DNA from: a virus
Direction: 5' to 3' (one strand)
Virus record (IMG/VR): IMGVR_UViG_3300030393_000016
Span: 1-53,564 of that record
DNA: 53,564 bases
Below, in pieces: positions 7,467 through 15,410 of this stretch; the first letter of the stretch is position 1, and every line of letters starts with the position of its first letter. A model generated the notes under the pieces. That model was not told the origin of the DNA. It saw nothing but the letters and a program-made list of their open reading frames with translations, and did no database searches. The position numbers and the translations under genes are program-made.

Positions 7467-8130
7467 ATTTTTTATTGATTACATAATCAATATTAATATT
7501 TGATGTTTTGAGAACCTTTATTCTCATGCCTTTAAAACCAATGATATTACTTTCAGATAAATCATACTGTAAGTCTTGTGTAAAAGCAGCTCTAGCCATA
7601 TCATTTACATACTCTCTATAAGTAAATTTTATAGTATTTCCAGAACGTCCGTTGTACATAAACTGTTGCTTAAAATATTCTTTATTTCTATCTAAGTACT
7701 CAGATTCTATATATTCAATAGGAGTCTTTGTTTTATATAATTTTACACCAAAATCATTACTAATAAAAGCTGAAGTTTCACTCCCATCTTTTTTTATAGC
7801 AACTCCATAAGTATACATTGGTTTGTCTTCATCTATAGAATGATATAATGAATAACCCTTTATATCACTCATATGTACAAACATCTGTTTCTTATTTATT
7901 TTATTCTTTGCATGGTATGTTATACTTGCGTCTTCTGATGTTATTACTATCGCATCAAAAAACCTTCCTTCCTCATATTCTACCATGTCCTCTCCAACTT
8001 CCGCCGAGTATTCAACTCCAATTTTATTACCTATATCTTCAATTCTATTTGATGAAATATAGGTTTGTTTTACTCCACATGAAAAAAATAAAAAAAGTGG
8101 TAAAAGAAGTAGCAATTTTAAAAGTTTCAT
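7450..8130 (-). CDS. Lipoprotein of the lysogeny region
   Basis: 226 aa with an N-terminal signal and lipobox FFSC (Cys18), then a soluble beta-rich domain with no family I recognise. The start ATG at 8130 follows ATCCAACTAACTA, like the leader seen at 2605 and 3691. It sits between two repressor-like genes in one leftward transcription unit, so it should be made in the lysogen and placed in the cell envelope. This is the position of a lysogenic-conversion gene; surface modification or superinfection exclusion would be reasonable guesses but nothing in the sequence proves either. Confidence 0.7.
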   Translation of the reverse strand: MKLLKLLLLLPLFLFFSCGVKQTYISSNRIEDIGNKIGVEYSAEVGEDMVEYEEGRFFDAIVITSEDASITYHAKNKINKKQMFVHMSDIKGYSLYHSIDEDKPMYTYGVAIKKDGSETSAFISNDFGVKLYKTKTPIEYIESEYLDRNKEYFKQQFMYNGRSGNTIKFTYREYVNDMARAAFTQDLQYDLSESNIIGFKGMRIKVLKTSNINIDYVINKKFEGVE

Positions 8131-8157
8131 TAGTTAGTTGGATTGTTTAATTAGTAA

Positions 8158-8505
8158 TTATTTAGTTTTTTTAGTTATTAGTTCTAGTATGCGTTCCTGT
8201 ATATCTTCATCTTCTAAATATCTCATCAACATTTCCTTCCCAGGGTCTGATGTTGATTCTTGTATCACATTAGTATTTTCATTTATGTATAACTTTTTAG
8301 AAGTATCTCCAAAAAGAAGCCAATCCACATCTAAATCAGGGATGCTTTCTTTAAGCTGACGAAGAATATTCATCCCTAAAGCTCTTTCTCCATTAATTAT
8401 ATTGGACATTCCACTATAATTAAGATTATTTTTTTCACAAAACTTCCTTAAGGTAACACCCTGACTACCAATAACTTCCCTTAATCTACTTCCTGTATTA
8501 TCCAT
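8158..8505 (-). CDS. Phage repressor-like XRE regulator
   Basis: 115 aa. HTH of the XRE type at about 15-45 (GVTLRKFCEKNNLNYSGMSNIINGERALG), then DLDVDWLLFGD and a helical C-terminus ending in lysines. It lacks a LexA-like peptidase domain, so RecA-driven self-cleavage is not expected from this protein alone. It is the first gene of the leftward unit, divergent from the early gene at 8662, and the intervening DNA holds paired CATATATGT sites. Best candidate for the lysogeny repressor. Confidence 0.75.
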   Translation of the reverse strand: MDNTGSRLREVIGSQGVTLRKFCEKNNLNYSGMSNIINGERALGMNILRQLKESIPDLDVDWLLFGDTSKKLYINENTNVIQESTSDPGKEMLMRYLEDEDIQERILELITKKTK

Positions 8506-8522
8506 ATTTGAATAAAATAATT

Positions 8523-8553
8523 ATTCATATATGTGAATTATATCCATATATGT
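8523..8553. promoter_or_regulatory. Paired repressor operator sites
   Basis: CATATATGT at 8526-8534 and again at 8545-8553, 19 bp apart (about two helical turns). The first is the core of a near-palindrome ATTCATATATGTGAAT (8523-8538). They cover the -33 area and the spacer of the rightward early promoter. Confidence 0.6.
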
Positions 8554-8563
8554 ATTACATTTG
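8535..8563 (+). promoter_or_regulatory. Rightward early promoter
   Basis: TACATTTG at 8556-8563 fits the Bacteroidota -7 consensus TAnnTTTG. The -33 region has no good TTTG (GTGA at 8533-8536), so it may be weak or activator-dependent. The transcript would start near 8570 and reach the ATG at 8662. Confidence 0.5.
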
Positions 8564-8579
8564 TCATGTACAACTTATA

Positions 8580-8609
8580 CAAATATAATACAATTAGTCT
8601 TTACACAAA
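8580..8609 (-). promoter_or_regulatory. Leftward repressor promoter
   Basis: Minus strand: TTTG (8609-8606), 18 nt, TATATTTG (8587-8580), close to the Bacteroidota consensus. The transcript would start near 8573, run left across the early promoter and the operators, and reach the repressor start at 8505. Confidence 0.6.
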
Positions 8610-8661
8610 TAGCAATTAAATGCTATGAGAAGTATCTGCTAAAAATAGAACACAAAATTGT

Positions 8662-8928
8662 ATGATAACACCTGCAATACGAGAGCGCATTAAAACACAT
8701 TTGGGTAGCCATTATATTGACAATGTAATGGAAATATTGAATGAAAAAGGTATCACAAATCGTTTTGGAAACTCTCATAGTGTATCTACTATATCACAGG
8801 TAATGAATCAGCAAAGAAGAAATGCAGATATAGAAAAAGTATTACTTAGTATATATGAAGAAAGTGAAAATGAAATAAAAAAACCCGAGGTGGCCGCCTC
8901 AGGTTTTACACATAAAACTAATCCCTAA
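8662..8928 (+). CDS. Early gene, small DNA-binding-type protein
   Basis: 88 aa. The segment GSHYIDNVMEILNEKGITNRFGNSHSVSTISQVMNQQRRN looks like a helix-turn-helix in which the spacer before the recognition helix is long. The family is known to me only as a small phage regulator of Bacteroidota. It is the first rightward gene, opposite the repressor, the place of a cro-like gene. A hairpin lies over its last codons. Confidence 0.55.
   Translation: MITPAIRERIKTHLGSHYIDNVMEILNEKGITNRFGNSHSVSTISQVMNQQRRNADIEKVLLSIYEESENEIKKPEVAASGFTHKTNP
8881..8906 (+). terminator. Hairpin over the end of the early gene
   Basis: AAACCCGAGG / CCTCAGGTTT, 10-bp stem with one mismatch and loop TGGCCG, followed by TTTTAC. 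It lies within the coding end, 34 bases before the next start (8940). It may be a partial terminator or attenuator between the first early gene and the rest. Confidence 0.5.
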
Positions 8929-8939
8929 CGATTAAAATC

Positions 8940-9533
8940 ATGCACAGCAAATCTACAAAAGATAATCAATTTAAGCAAGCTTTTAGTTTGATACCTGGAT
9001 TATTACCTGGCGATCATTCAACCGAATTATTTGGTGATCGAGAAACAAGAAAAGTATATGGAGTAAGCGATGGTAAAACAATTCCATTCTATAACATACC
9101 TCCCACTTTAAAAGCTCAAATTTTTGAGAAAATGCTTAGCGATAAAATCGCCATGCAAGACCTAGAACACCTTCAACATGATGAGGCACTCGAAGAATAT
9201 GCTTTTTGTATTTATGGTGATGCTGATGGTGTGGCTGATTTCACAGAAAATGGCACTAATAATTCATCAGAAAATTTTACCTGCGGAGAAAACTGTAAGT
9301 GTTTAAAATGGAACTCTAAACAAATCTCCATTAATGGTAATAATCTAACTCCAAGAGAGGTACAGGTTACTAAACAATTAGCTAGCGATAAACCTGATAA
9401 GGCTATAGCCGATGAGTTAAAAATCAGCACACACACGCTAACACAGCACAAGCGAAGCTTGTATGAAAAAGCAGGAGTACAAAGTCGTTCAGGACTATTA
9501 GAGAAAGGATACCAACAACGTGTAATACATTAG
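8940..9533 (+). CDS. LuxR-type HTH protein with Cys cluster
   Basis: 197 aa. The C-terminal 55 residues (LTPREVQVTKQLASDKPDKAIADELKIS...) are a LuxR/FixJ-type helix-turn-helix. The N-terminal part is not a receiver domain. Just before the HTH lies CGENCKCLKW (about 115-124), a three-cysteine cluster that could bind a metal. Probably a transcription factor of the early region; it could be the activator for later genes, but that is inference from position. Confidence 0.7.
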   Translation: MHSKSTKDNQFKQAFSLIPGLLPGDHSTELFGDRETRKVYGVSDGKTIPFYNIPPTLKAQIFEKMLSDKIAMQDLEHLQHDEALEEYAFCIYGDADGVADFTENGTNNSSENFTCGENCKCLKWNSKQISINGNNLTPREVQVTKQLASDKPDKAIADELKISTHTLTQHKRSLYEKAGVQSRSGLLEKGYQQRVIH

Positions 9534-9535
9534 TT

Positions 9536-9736
9536 ATGGATACATTTTTAATGATACTACACTACGCTGCTACAATTATTTGGATCATAATGATACCCTA
9601 CACGGGCAAATATATACGACTAAGAATAAAAACTAATAGCATTCGCGATGCCTATAGATTAGAAAAACTAATACTGCTATGCTTTGGCCTTTTTGCTATC
9701 TCTTTTATAACCTACATATCAACTTCAACTTTATAA
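9536..9736 (+). CDS. Small two-segment membrane protein
   Basis: 66 aa with two hydrophobic helices (about 4-22 and 46-63) joined by a basic loop (KYIRLRIKTNSIRDAYRLEK). The ATG is one base after the LuxR-type gene's stop. No family recognised. Confidence 0.6.
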   Translation: MDTFLMILHYAATIIWIIMIPYTGKYIRLRIKTNSIRDAYRLEKLILLCFGLFAISFITYISTSTL

Positions 9737-9740
9737 TGAT

Positions 9741-10238
9741 ATGAAAGATTTTAGAAAGCAAGAAGAGGAAGCATGGAAAGCTGTTAAAGAACACTATCCC
9801 AACGATTGGCAAAAAATGGTTGCTAATGCTAGAGGAGAAATAAAAAGAACCATTAGGATTAAAAAATATGATGAAACTCCAGAACACACACGTAAAGCCG
9901 TCAGAGAGATTACTCATAACGAAAGCATACTGAATATAAAACCATTAGCATTACTAGCTGCAGCTCATGTAGTAAACTTAGAAAAAGATTTACAGCAACG
10001 CGGTCAAGAATATAATGATAGGGTTTTTAGAATTAATAGAGAATTAAATAAACTAGAAACTATTGACTGGGATGAAAGTCTTAAAATCATTTTAAGAGCT
10101 TTCTATAAAGGTAGGATAGAAAAGATAAATAGATATAGTGAAACTATACTAAATGAAATATTAGAAATAAGACTTCCATTATGTGAAGTTGTAAAAAATA
10201 AATCGAAACCATATATCAATAGGTCATTTAAAGCCTAA
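9741..10238 (+). CDS. Helical protein of unknown function
   Basis: 165 aa, mostly charged helices (EEEAWKAVKEHYPNDWQKM..., LEKDLQQRGQEYNDRVFRINREL). No domain recognised. It starts 4 bp after the preceding gene's stop and belongs to the early operon. The next 125 bp hold two hairpins. Confidence 0.6.
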   Translation: MKDFRKQEEEAWKAVKEHYPNDWQKMVANARGEIKRTIRIKKYDETPEHTRKAVREITHNESILNIKPLALLAAAHVVNLEKDLQQRGQEYNDRVFRINRELNKLETIDWDESLKIILRAFYKGRIEKINRYSETILNEILEIRLPLCEVVKNKSKPYINRSFKA

Positions 10239-10280
10239 TGAATAACAATAGTTTAGTTGAGTAATTTTTTAGTTGGATGA

Positions 10281-10330
10281 GGCTACAGCAATGTAGTCGC
10301 CCTTACTCTCCCTGTAGCCCATACAGGGAG
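10281..10330 (+). other. Two adjacent hairpins in the early leader
   Basis: GGCTACA-GCAA-TGTAGTC (10281-10298) and CTCCCTGTA-GCCCA-TACAGGGAG (10308-10330, perfect 9-bp stem). Neither has a T-run, so they are more likely RNA structure or protein sites ahead of the gene at 10364 than terminators. Confidence 0.5.
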
Positions 10331-10363
10331 GGGATATAGGGTTAATCATTAAGTACATTAATT

Positions 10364-10597
10364 ATGAGCAAAGCACAAAGAATAACCCATTTTAAAGAAA
10401 TACTAGCTACTGCAAAAAACTTGCAAGAGGTAGCCAGACAGCAATTAAAATCTGCTACACGTCTCGAAAGTGAAGCAATTTCTGCCCTCGAGGAGCTTGG
10501 GAGTTCCTCTGGGCAGGGTCGCAAGACCGAAGCTCTTACTCCTGAAGAAAAATTAAAATTAATGGCTGGGCTTACAGGAGGTAAAAGCCTAGCATAA
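10364..10597 (+). CDS. Small helical protein of unknown function
   Basis: 77 aa, one long amphipathic helix (KEILATAKNLQEVARQQLKSATRLESEAISALEEL), then a Ser/Gly linker and LTPEEKLKLMAGLTGG. No family recognised. It stands alone between the hairpins and the tRNA-like element. Confidence 0.55.
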   Translation: MSKAQRITHFKEILATAKNLQEVARQQLKSATRLESEAISALEELGSSSGQGRKTEALTPEEKLKLMAGLTGGKSLA

Positions 10598-10610
10598 CAA
10601 CCACACCACA

Positions 10611-10661
10611 GGCAGGATGCAAATGTATACAGGAGCTACAGGGTTCGAATCCCTTCCTGCC
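10611..10661 (+). ncRNA. 51-nt tRNA-like element
   Basis: GGCAGGA (10611-10617) pairs perfectly with TCCTGCC (10655-10661) as a 7-bp acceptor stem. Directly inside the 3' strand is a T-arm AGGG-TTCGAAT-CCCT with a canonical T-loop. Only 22 nt remain between the 5' strand and the T-arm (they include the self-complementary TGTATACA), too few for both D and anticodon arms. It could be a minimal tRNA mimic, a decayed phage tRNA or a relic att site. It lies in a gene-free gap. Confidence 0.5.
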
Positions 10662-10763
10662 CCTAAAACAACACCGGAGGCAAGTAGTACTTGCAATTTA
10701 CCCTAATGCTTGAGGCAGCTTGATAACTGCCTCCGCTGCAGGGAGAAACAACTATTGTTATTT

Positions 10764-12500
10764 ATGAACACACAACGAACCAGTCAAACTACAACAGCTT
10801 TTAACACGGCACAAAATCTTTTCGGGCATGTGTCGCCTAAAGCAGTTGCTAAAGAACCTAAAAAAGATCCTGACTGTTTTAAAGCAGTTTACCCTATGTT
10901 TAATGCTGAGGCATTTAAACTAACGATGGATAATTATAGGCAAAAGGTGAGTGAATATAACACCTCTGTAGAGTGGTTTAATGTAGACGTGTGTAACCAT
11001 AATCAAAACGTTGCTCTTTATTTAAAAAGGAAAGCAACCGACCTGCAAAAAAAGTATGCTGAATATTTCCCTAAGCTCAACAAAGAGCTTTCAATTAAAG
11101 CATACAACGCTGCTGCAGATAAAGCTAATAAAGAGAATGGACCAATAATTCTAAAGAAAGAGTTACAAACAGTAAAACCAAATACTGAACTCTTCTTTCA
11201 GAATTTCATTCATGTCTATAACGGACAACTCGAAAAACACAACAAAGAGTACATCCGCTTTGGTATTAAAACCCCTCGCCCACTACCTCCCATTAAGATC
11301 AATCCGTATTTTATTACGCAATTACAGCGCGCTGAAGGTGTTTTTAGCCTAAAGGTGTGCGCTAGAACTGTACGCAATCATAGAAAGCGATTAGAGGAGG
11401 CTGGAGTACTTGTAAATAGTAATTTTAGAGGACAAAACAGAGCTGTAGAAGTAGAAATTTCCCCCGAAATTTTATTCGTTTATGACGACTTCACACAACA
11501 AATAACATCTCCTGAAAATCAATCGCTTAACTCTTCTGAACGGAAAGAGTTTCCTTATAATAATGATACTACTAGATCATATAAAGAAGAATATAAAGAA
11601 GAGAACGATGCTGTGCAGTCGTTTGTTGATAAGGAGTCGCAAGCGACAACCTCTTCACATTACAAGAACAATTTTTACAAGAGCACCAGAAGCAAGCTAC
11701 AAAATTCACCAGAGGGCGCGCCGAGCGAAAATTTAAAAAAGCCAAAAACATTAAGTGATAATCTACGGGAACAGATACTACATCCGCAGGAACTAGCTGA
11801 ACAACTCACAAATAATGAGTATGATAACCATATCCCTATCGATATAAGGATATTATCAAAAGAAGCTATGTATGGCACAATGCCTAATGAAGAATACAGA
11901 CAGCTGGTGATTCAAGACTTATTCAAGCAATCAGCTAAAATGTGGAGAAACAGTACTCCCTACGTTGGTAGCTGGAAAAATGCAATAAACCACTGGTTAG
12001 AGCTTCGTTTCATGAGCAACATCACGAATAGCGAAAAAGTACCTTGGCATAAAAGCACAATACTCGAGAAGGTAACAGAGTACCGTTGGAGATTAGAGAA
12101 TGCTCGTAGATGGTTCCTGAAATCAAATGTAAAAGTAAAGCCACTCTACCCGTCTGATTATTTCGATACACAACGTAAAACTTCTCGAGAAGTAGGTTTT
12201 GAGTTTACAGAGAAGAACTGGAAAGACCATCTAAAATATACAGCCAAGTTACCTGAGAATAAGCGTAATAAGAAACTTGCAGCTGAAGAAAGAAAGCAAC
12301 GATTAAATGATTCTAAAAAACTTGAGCGAGTAATTAATCGTTTCATAAAAGAGAAAATAACTCTCGATCAACTCATCGAGTATGTACAGCATAATTTGCC
12401 AGAGCAATACTATGATGAACTCCCGAAAACATTACAACAAAAAATGGCCACTGGTGCATTGCCTCCAGGAATAAATATAGTAATCCCTAACAATTATTAA
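10764..12500 (+). CDS. Winged-helix replication-type protein
   Basis: 578 aa from ATG 10764; a TTG start at 10710 would add 18 residues, but their reading is Cys-rich and unlike the rest. The part around 190-245 (INPYFITQL..VCARTVRNHRKRLEEAGVLV...) reads as a winged-helix DNA-binding domain. A Ser/Gln/Glu-rich linker and a basic C-terminal half follow, with WRNSTPYVGSWKNAINHWLELRF. The largest early gene; its place before many small genes suggests a replication initiator or helicase loader. No polymerase, helicase or primase is visible elsewhere, so the phage would depend on host replication. Confidence 0.5.
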   Translation: MNTQRTSQTTTAFNTAQNLFGHVSPKAVAKEPKKDPDCFKAVYPMFNAEAFKLTMDNYRQKVSEYNTSVEWFNVDVCNHNQNVALYLKRKATDLQKKYAEYFPKLNKELSIKAYNAAADKANKENGPIILKKELQTVKPNTELFFQNFIHVYNGQLEKHNKEYIRFGIKTPRPLPPIKINPYFITQLQRAEGVFSLKVCARTVRNHRKRLEEAGVLVNSNFRGQNRAVEVEISPEILFVYDDFTQQITSPENQSLNSSERKEFPYNNDTTRSYKEEYKEENDAVQSFVDKESQATTSSHYKNNFYKSTRSKLQNSPEGAPSENLKKPKTLSDNLREQILHPQELAEQLTNNEYDNHIPIDIRILSKEAMYGTMPNEEYRQLVIQDLFKQSAKMWRNSTPYVGSWKNAINHWLELRFMSNITNSEKVPWHKSTILEKVTEYRWRLENARRWFLKSNVKVKPLYPSDYFDTQRKTSREVGFEFTEKNWKDHLKYTAKLPENKRNKKLAAEERKQRLNDSKKLERVINRFIKEKITLDQLIEYVQHNLPEQYYDELPKTLQQKMATGALPPGINIVIPNNY

Positions 12501-12502
12501 TC

Positions 12503-12625
12503 ATGTTAAATCTATTCAATGCTCAAATTGAGTGTATTTCAATTCATCAAATCGGGAATAAATCTCGGAATGAAAAAGTTTTTTTATCAGCTGTACCATA
12601 CAGCTTAAGAAAAAAAGTAGAATGA
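12503..12625 (+). CDS. 40-aa mini-protein, NdpA-like N-terminus
   Basis: Open frame of 40 codons whose stop overlaps the next start as ATGA (12622-12625), a common sign of translational coupling. The sequence (MLNLFNAQIECISIHQIGNK...) resembles, from memory, the first residues of the nucleoid-associated NdpA/YejK-like proteins of Bacteroidota, which continue for about 300 residues more. Here the frame simply ends. It is either a trimmed relic or a small protein in its own right. Confidence 0.45.
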   Translation: MLNLFNAQIECISIHQIGNKSRNEKVFLSAVPYSLRKKVE

Positions 12626-13005
12626 TGAATGAAGTAATACGAACAATTCAAACTAATACTGACGGTTGGTTTAAGCACTACATTGAGTTACTTTCAACTC
12701 ACCCAATGCCTGATGTGTTAGAGTACTTATACTCTCCAGATAAGATAGAAATTTACTTAGAAGAAAAAAGAAAGCAATTAACTTTTGAGATACTTGAGTG
12801 GCTAAAACACTCAAAAAAATACATCTATACTGAAACTGGAGAAAAGCTAATTGTAGATGATATTTTTATAGAAAGTAACTTCGAACTACAACTAAATAGA
12901 AGGCAATTTAAGTCTAAACTACTACAAGGTAAATTTTCTATTGAAAGGTTAATATTTTTCAATAAGACTCTTAATGATGAAAACATTTTTAGAAAAATAG
13001 ACTGA
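12622..13005 (+). CDS. Hypothetical early protein
   Basis: 127 aa, helical and charged, no domain recognised. Two ATG codons in a row (12622 and 12625); the first gives the ATGA overlap with the preceding mini-gene. The next gene starts 1 bp after its stop, so it is within a tight operon. Confidence 0.6.
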   Translation: MMNEVIRTIQTNTDGWFKHYIELLSTHPMPDVLEYLYSPDKIEIYLEEKRKQLTFEILEWLKHSKKYIYTETGEKLIVDDIFIESNFELQLNRRQFKSKLLQGKFSIERLIFFNKTLNDENIFRKID

Positions 13006-13006
13006 T

Positions 13007-13252
13007 ATGCCTAAAGTAACCAAAATATTAAATTTAGATATTACCTCTGAGATATTCTTAAACGAATGCTCAGATACAGAAATCTATGAACTATTCATAT
13101 TACTTCAAAGTGATAGATTTCAAGATATCATTCTAAAAGCTCAAGCAGGAGAAGAAGCAATTAATCACCTTAAAAAAGATTTTAATGCCCGCAATAAATT
13201 CAGAGAAGTCGGATGTGAAAATGGTGATACTAACATCACCAGGACAAGCTAA
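13007..13252 (+). CDS. Hypothetical early protein
   Basis: 81 aa. LDITSEIFLNECSDTEIYELFILLQSDRFQ suggests a short alpha-helical domain; no family recognised. Overlaps the next gene by 32 bases. Confidence 0.5.
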   Translation: MPKVTKILNLDITSEIFLNECSDTEIYELFILLQSDRFQDIILKAQAGEEAINHLKKDFNARNKFREVGCENGDTNITRTS

Positions 13253-13415
13253 TAAAACTTGGTATAGCTATGTAAAACATAACGGGCATCCCAAAAATAA
13301 AATTATAGAAGGAATGCTCCGACGATTTAAAGCAAATCCAATATCTAAAATCGCCCAGGTAGTACAGTTCTACGACAATCACACAGGTAATTTAATCCAA
13401 AAATACACATATTAA
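13221..13415 (+). CDS. Hypothetical small protein
   Basis: 64 aa from ATG 13221 (an upstream ATG at 13185 adds 12 residues inside the previous gene). Contains KTWYSYVKHNGHPKNK and VVQFYDNHTGNLIQKY, a small basic fold of unknown function. Confidence 0.5.
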   Translation: MVILTSPGQANKTWYSYVKHNGHPKNKIIEGMLRRFKANPISKIAQVVQFYDNHTGNLIQKYTY

Positions 13416-13417
13416 TA

Positions 13418-13732
13418 ATGGCAACACATTACTTTATACATAACGATCATAATTTACGTACTACTAATAAACTCCAAAAAGCAGTTTCAGAGTACATCAG
13501 ATCATTAAACGGTAAACTAATACTATCGCATGATTTAGAGCATGTAAAGGAATCTATAATTCAAAAAATACTAGAGCTTAATATACAATATAATAGATGT
13601 AAGCCAATAGATCCTCAATTTCATGAAATGCATTCTGGTGAGATATCATTATATGGATTAGATTTTAGTTGTTTACGGATTAGACCAGCTGAATTAAAAT
13701 ACAAACATCATTTCAGAAATCAAGGAGAATGA
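13418..13732 (+). CDS. Hypothetical early protein
   Basis: 104 aa, His-rich start (MATHYFIHNDHNLR), no known domain. It overlaps the next gene by 4 bases (ATGA). Confidence 0.55.
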   Translation: MATHYFIHNDHNLRTTNKLQKAVSEYIRSLNGKLILSHDLEHVKESIIQKILELNIQYNRCKPIDPQFHEMHSGEISLYGLDFSCLRIRPAELKYKHHFRNQGE

Positions 13733-14085
13733 AAAAAATAAAACTAGAAAAAGTATCACATTCAGAGGTTGTAGCGTTACAAAGTATATGTCAAGACTAC
13801 AATAGAAGCTTAACAATTAGACTGAAGCCACAACTCAGTGTATTATATTTTGAAACTATACTTTATGTTGATGTTCTCGTAAAATTGGTTTTATTTTTCA
13901 GAACAAAAATAGAAAACAATAGAGATACTCATAACTTCTCTGTTACAATTTCTCAAGCAGTAATTTTACTATACAGCTGTCAACAGACTATTAACTTATA
14001 CTGTGTTGACCCTAGAAATGAATATCTATATCACATAGCTGAGAAGTATAAGAATCTACTGGACCAAAAATTAAAATCAATCTAA
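13729..14085 (+). CDS. Hypothetical helical protein
   Basis: 118 aa with a hydrophobic stretch YFETILYVDVLVKLVLFF that could be a buried or membrane helix. No family recognised. Coupled to the preceding gene by an ATGA overlap. Confidence 0.55.
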   Translation: MKKIKLEKVSHSEVVALQSICQDYNRSLTIRLKPQLSVLYFETILYVDVLVKLVLFFRTKIENNRDTHNFSVTISQAVILLYSCQQTINLYCVDPRNEYLYHIAEKYKNLLDQKLKSI

Positions 14086-14108
14086 AATAATCCCTAACGA
14101 ATTAAATT

Positions 14109-14657
14109 ATGAGTAAAGAAGAAGTACAGAGTAACAACTTTACCATTACAAAAAGTGAAGTTCAATGTTACAAGTTAAGGAGTAATAACAGTGGTTTATG
14201 GGCAAATATTACAGTAGATAGCACAGGAGCAATACAAATAACATCTGACTACGGTGACTGGCAATACATTTGGAGATCTCCTGGAGAGCCTTTCAAATCA
14301 TTTCTTATTAGTCTTAATATAGAATATTTAGCACTTAATTTTAACTGTAACAACGAGTTTAAACCTGATCTAACGCTGATTGATATGCAAATAGAAATAT
14401 TGCGCGCTAGAAAATGTAATAGAATCACTAATTCACAAGCGAGATTTTGCTTTGATAGAGTAAAGGAAATAAAAAGGAAAAATATAACAGATCTTGATTT
14501 CTTTATTGGTAATTTTTACAATCATACATGGTTTGATATTTTCTCGTTTCCTCCTATTGTAAAAGGTATAGAAAATAGATTTCAGGCTTTTTTTGATTCT
14601 ATATGGACTGCTTTTATTAATGAATTAAAAATTGAACTAGAAAACGATAAATCATGA
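14109..14657 (+). CDS. Hypothetical phage protein
   Basis: 182 aa, beginning with a beta-rich part (ITVDSTGAIQITSDYGDWQYIWRSPGEPF) and followed by helices. I recall similar small unknown proteins in phages of several groups but no function. It overlaps the ParB-like gene by 4 bases. Confidence 0.55.
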   Translation: MSKEEVQSNNFTITKSEVQCYKLRSNNSGLWANITVDSTGAIQITSDYGDWQYIWRSPGEPFKSFLISLNIEYLALNFNCNNEFKPDLTLIDMQIEILRARKCNRITNSQARFCFDRVKEIKRKNITDLDFFIGNFYNHTWFDIFSFPPIVKGIENRFQAFFDSIWTAFINELKIELENDKS

Positions 14658-15385
14658 AAACACATATATTAGAAACAAACGATTATTCAATTTTCAGTTC
14701 AATAACTGGAAATAGAAATATATCAGTATTAAAAATCAATAAATTGGTAAAGGATATAAACTCTGGTTTTAATATGCTTCCCTATTGCCCTATAATAGTT
14801 TCAAAAACTACTGATGATAAATTCAGTATAATAGATGGCCAGCATAGGTTTGAAGCTAGTAAAGAAACAGGAAATCCAATTTACTATGTAATATGTGATA
14901 CTTTGAGTTTAAATAAGATTGCATTACTAAACAGTAGAGGAGATAAATGGAAACCTTCTGATTTTCTAAACTGTTATATCAAAATTGGTATTCCAGACTA
15001 CATTAAATTAAAATCAATTACAGATAAATATAAAGTTTCTATAAAAGTAGCTGTAGATCTGCTAATGTTTAACAAAGCCAATACAGGTAAACCTTCAGAT
15101 GCTTTCCAGTCTGGAGAATTTAAATGTAAATACCTAGAGGAAACTGAACATCTATTAGATCTTTCTATATCGCTTTTTGGTCGATATGTATTTACTATGG
15201 ATAGACATTTACTTGCTGCTATCCAAAAATTAATAGCATCAGGCAAATGTGACTTCGATATTCTTTCTAAAAAGATTGGCTTAAAACCAGTAAACATGAA
15301 TAAAAATGCAGATACAAAGTCATACCTAAGAAATATTGAAGATATCTACAATTACAAAAACTCAAAAAGACAAGTTCTATACTAA
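14654..15385 (+). CDS. ParB/Srx-like protein
   Basis: 243 aa. IIDGQHRFEAS (about 58-68) is the ParB box; the preceding ISVLKINKLVKDINSG and CPIIVS fit the N-terminal ParB-like nuclease fold. The segment after it has an HTH-like helical part (about 115-140). In phages such proteins act as CTPase-type clamps, transcription factors or anti-silencers; which one applies is not visible. There is no ParA neighbour, so partition as such is unlikely. Confidence 0.7.
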   Translation: MKTHILETNDYSIFSSITGNRNISVLKINKLVKDINSGFNMLPYCPIIVSKTTDDKFSIIDGQHRFEASKETGNPIYYVICDTLSLNKIALLNSRGDKWKPSDFLNCYIKIGIPDYIKLKSITDKYKVSIKVAVDLLMFNKANTGKPSDAFQSGEFKCKYLEETEHLLDLSISLFGRYVFTMDRHLLAAIQKLIASGKCDFDILSKKIGLKPVNMNKNADTKSYLRNIEDIYNYKNSKRQVLY

Positions 15386-15410
15386 TATCAATAATTGATA
15401 ACAGAAAAAA

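Noticed and set aside
10710-10763. TTG start giving 18 extra residues on the winged-helix protein
   Set aside because: The added residues (Leu/Arg/Cys-rich) are unlike the rest, and the ATG at 10764 has a GGGAG at 10741 and A-rich context.
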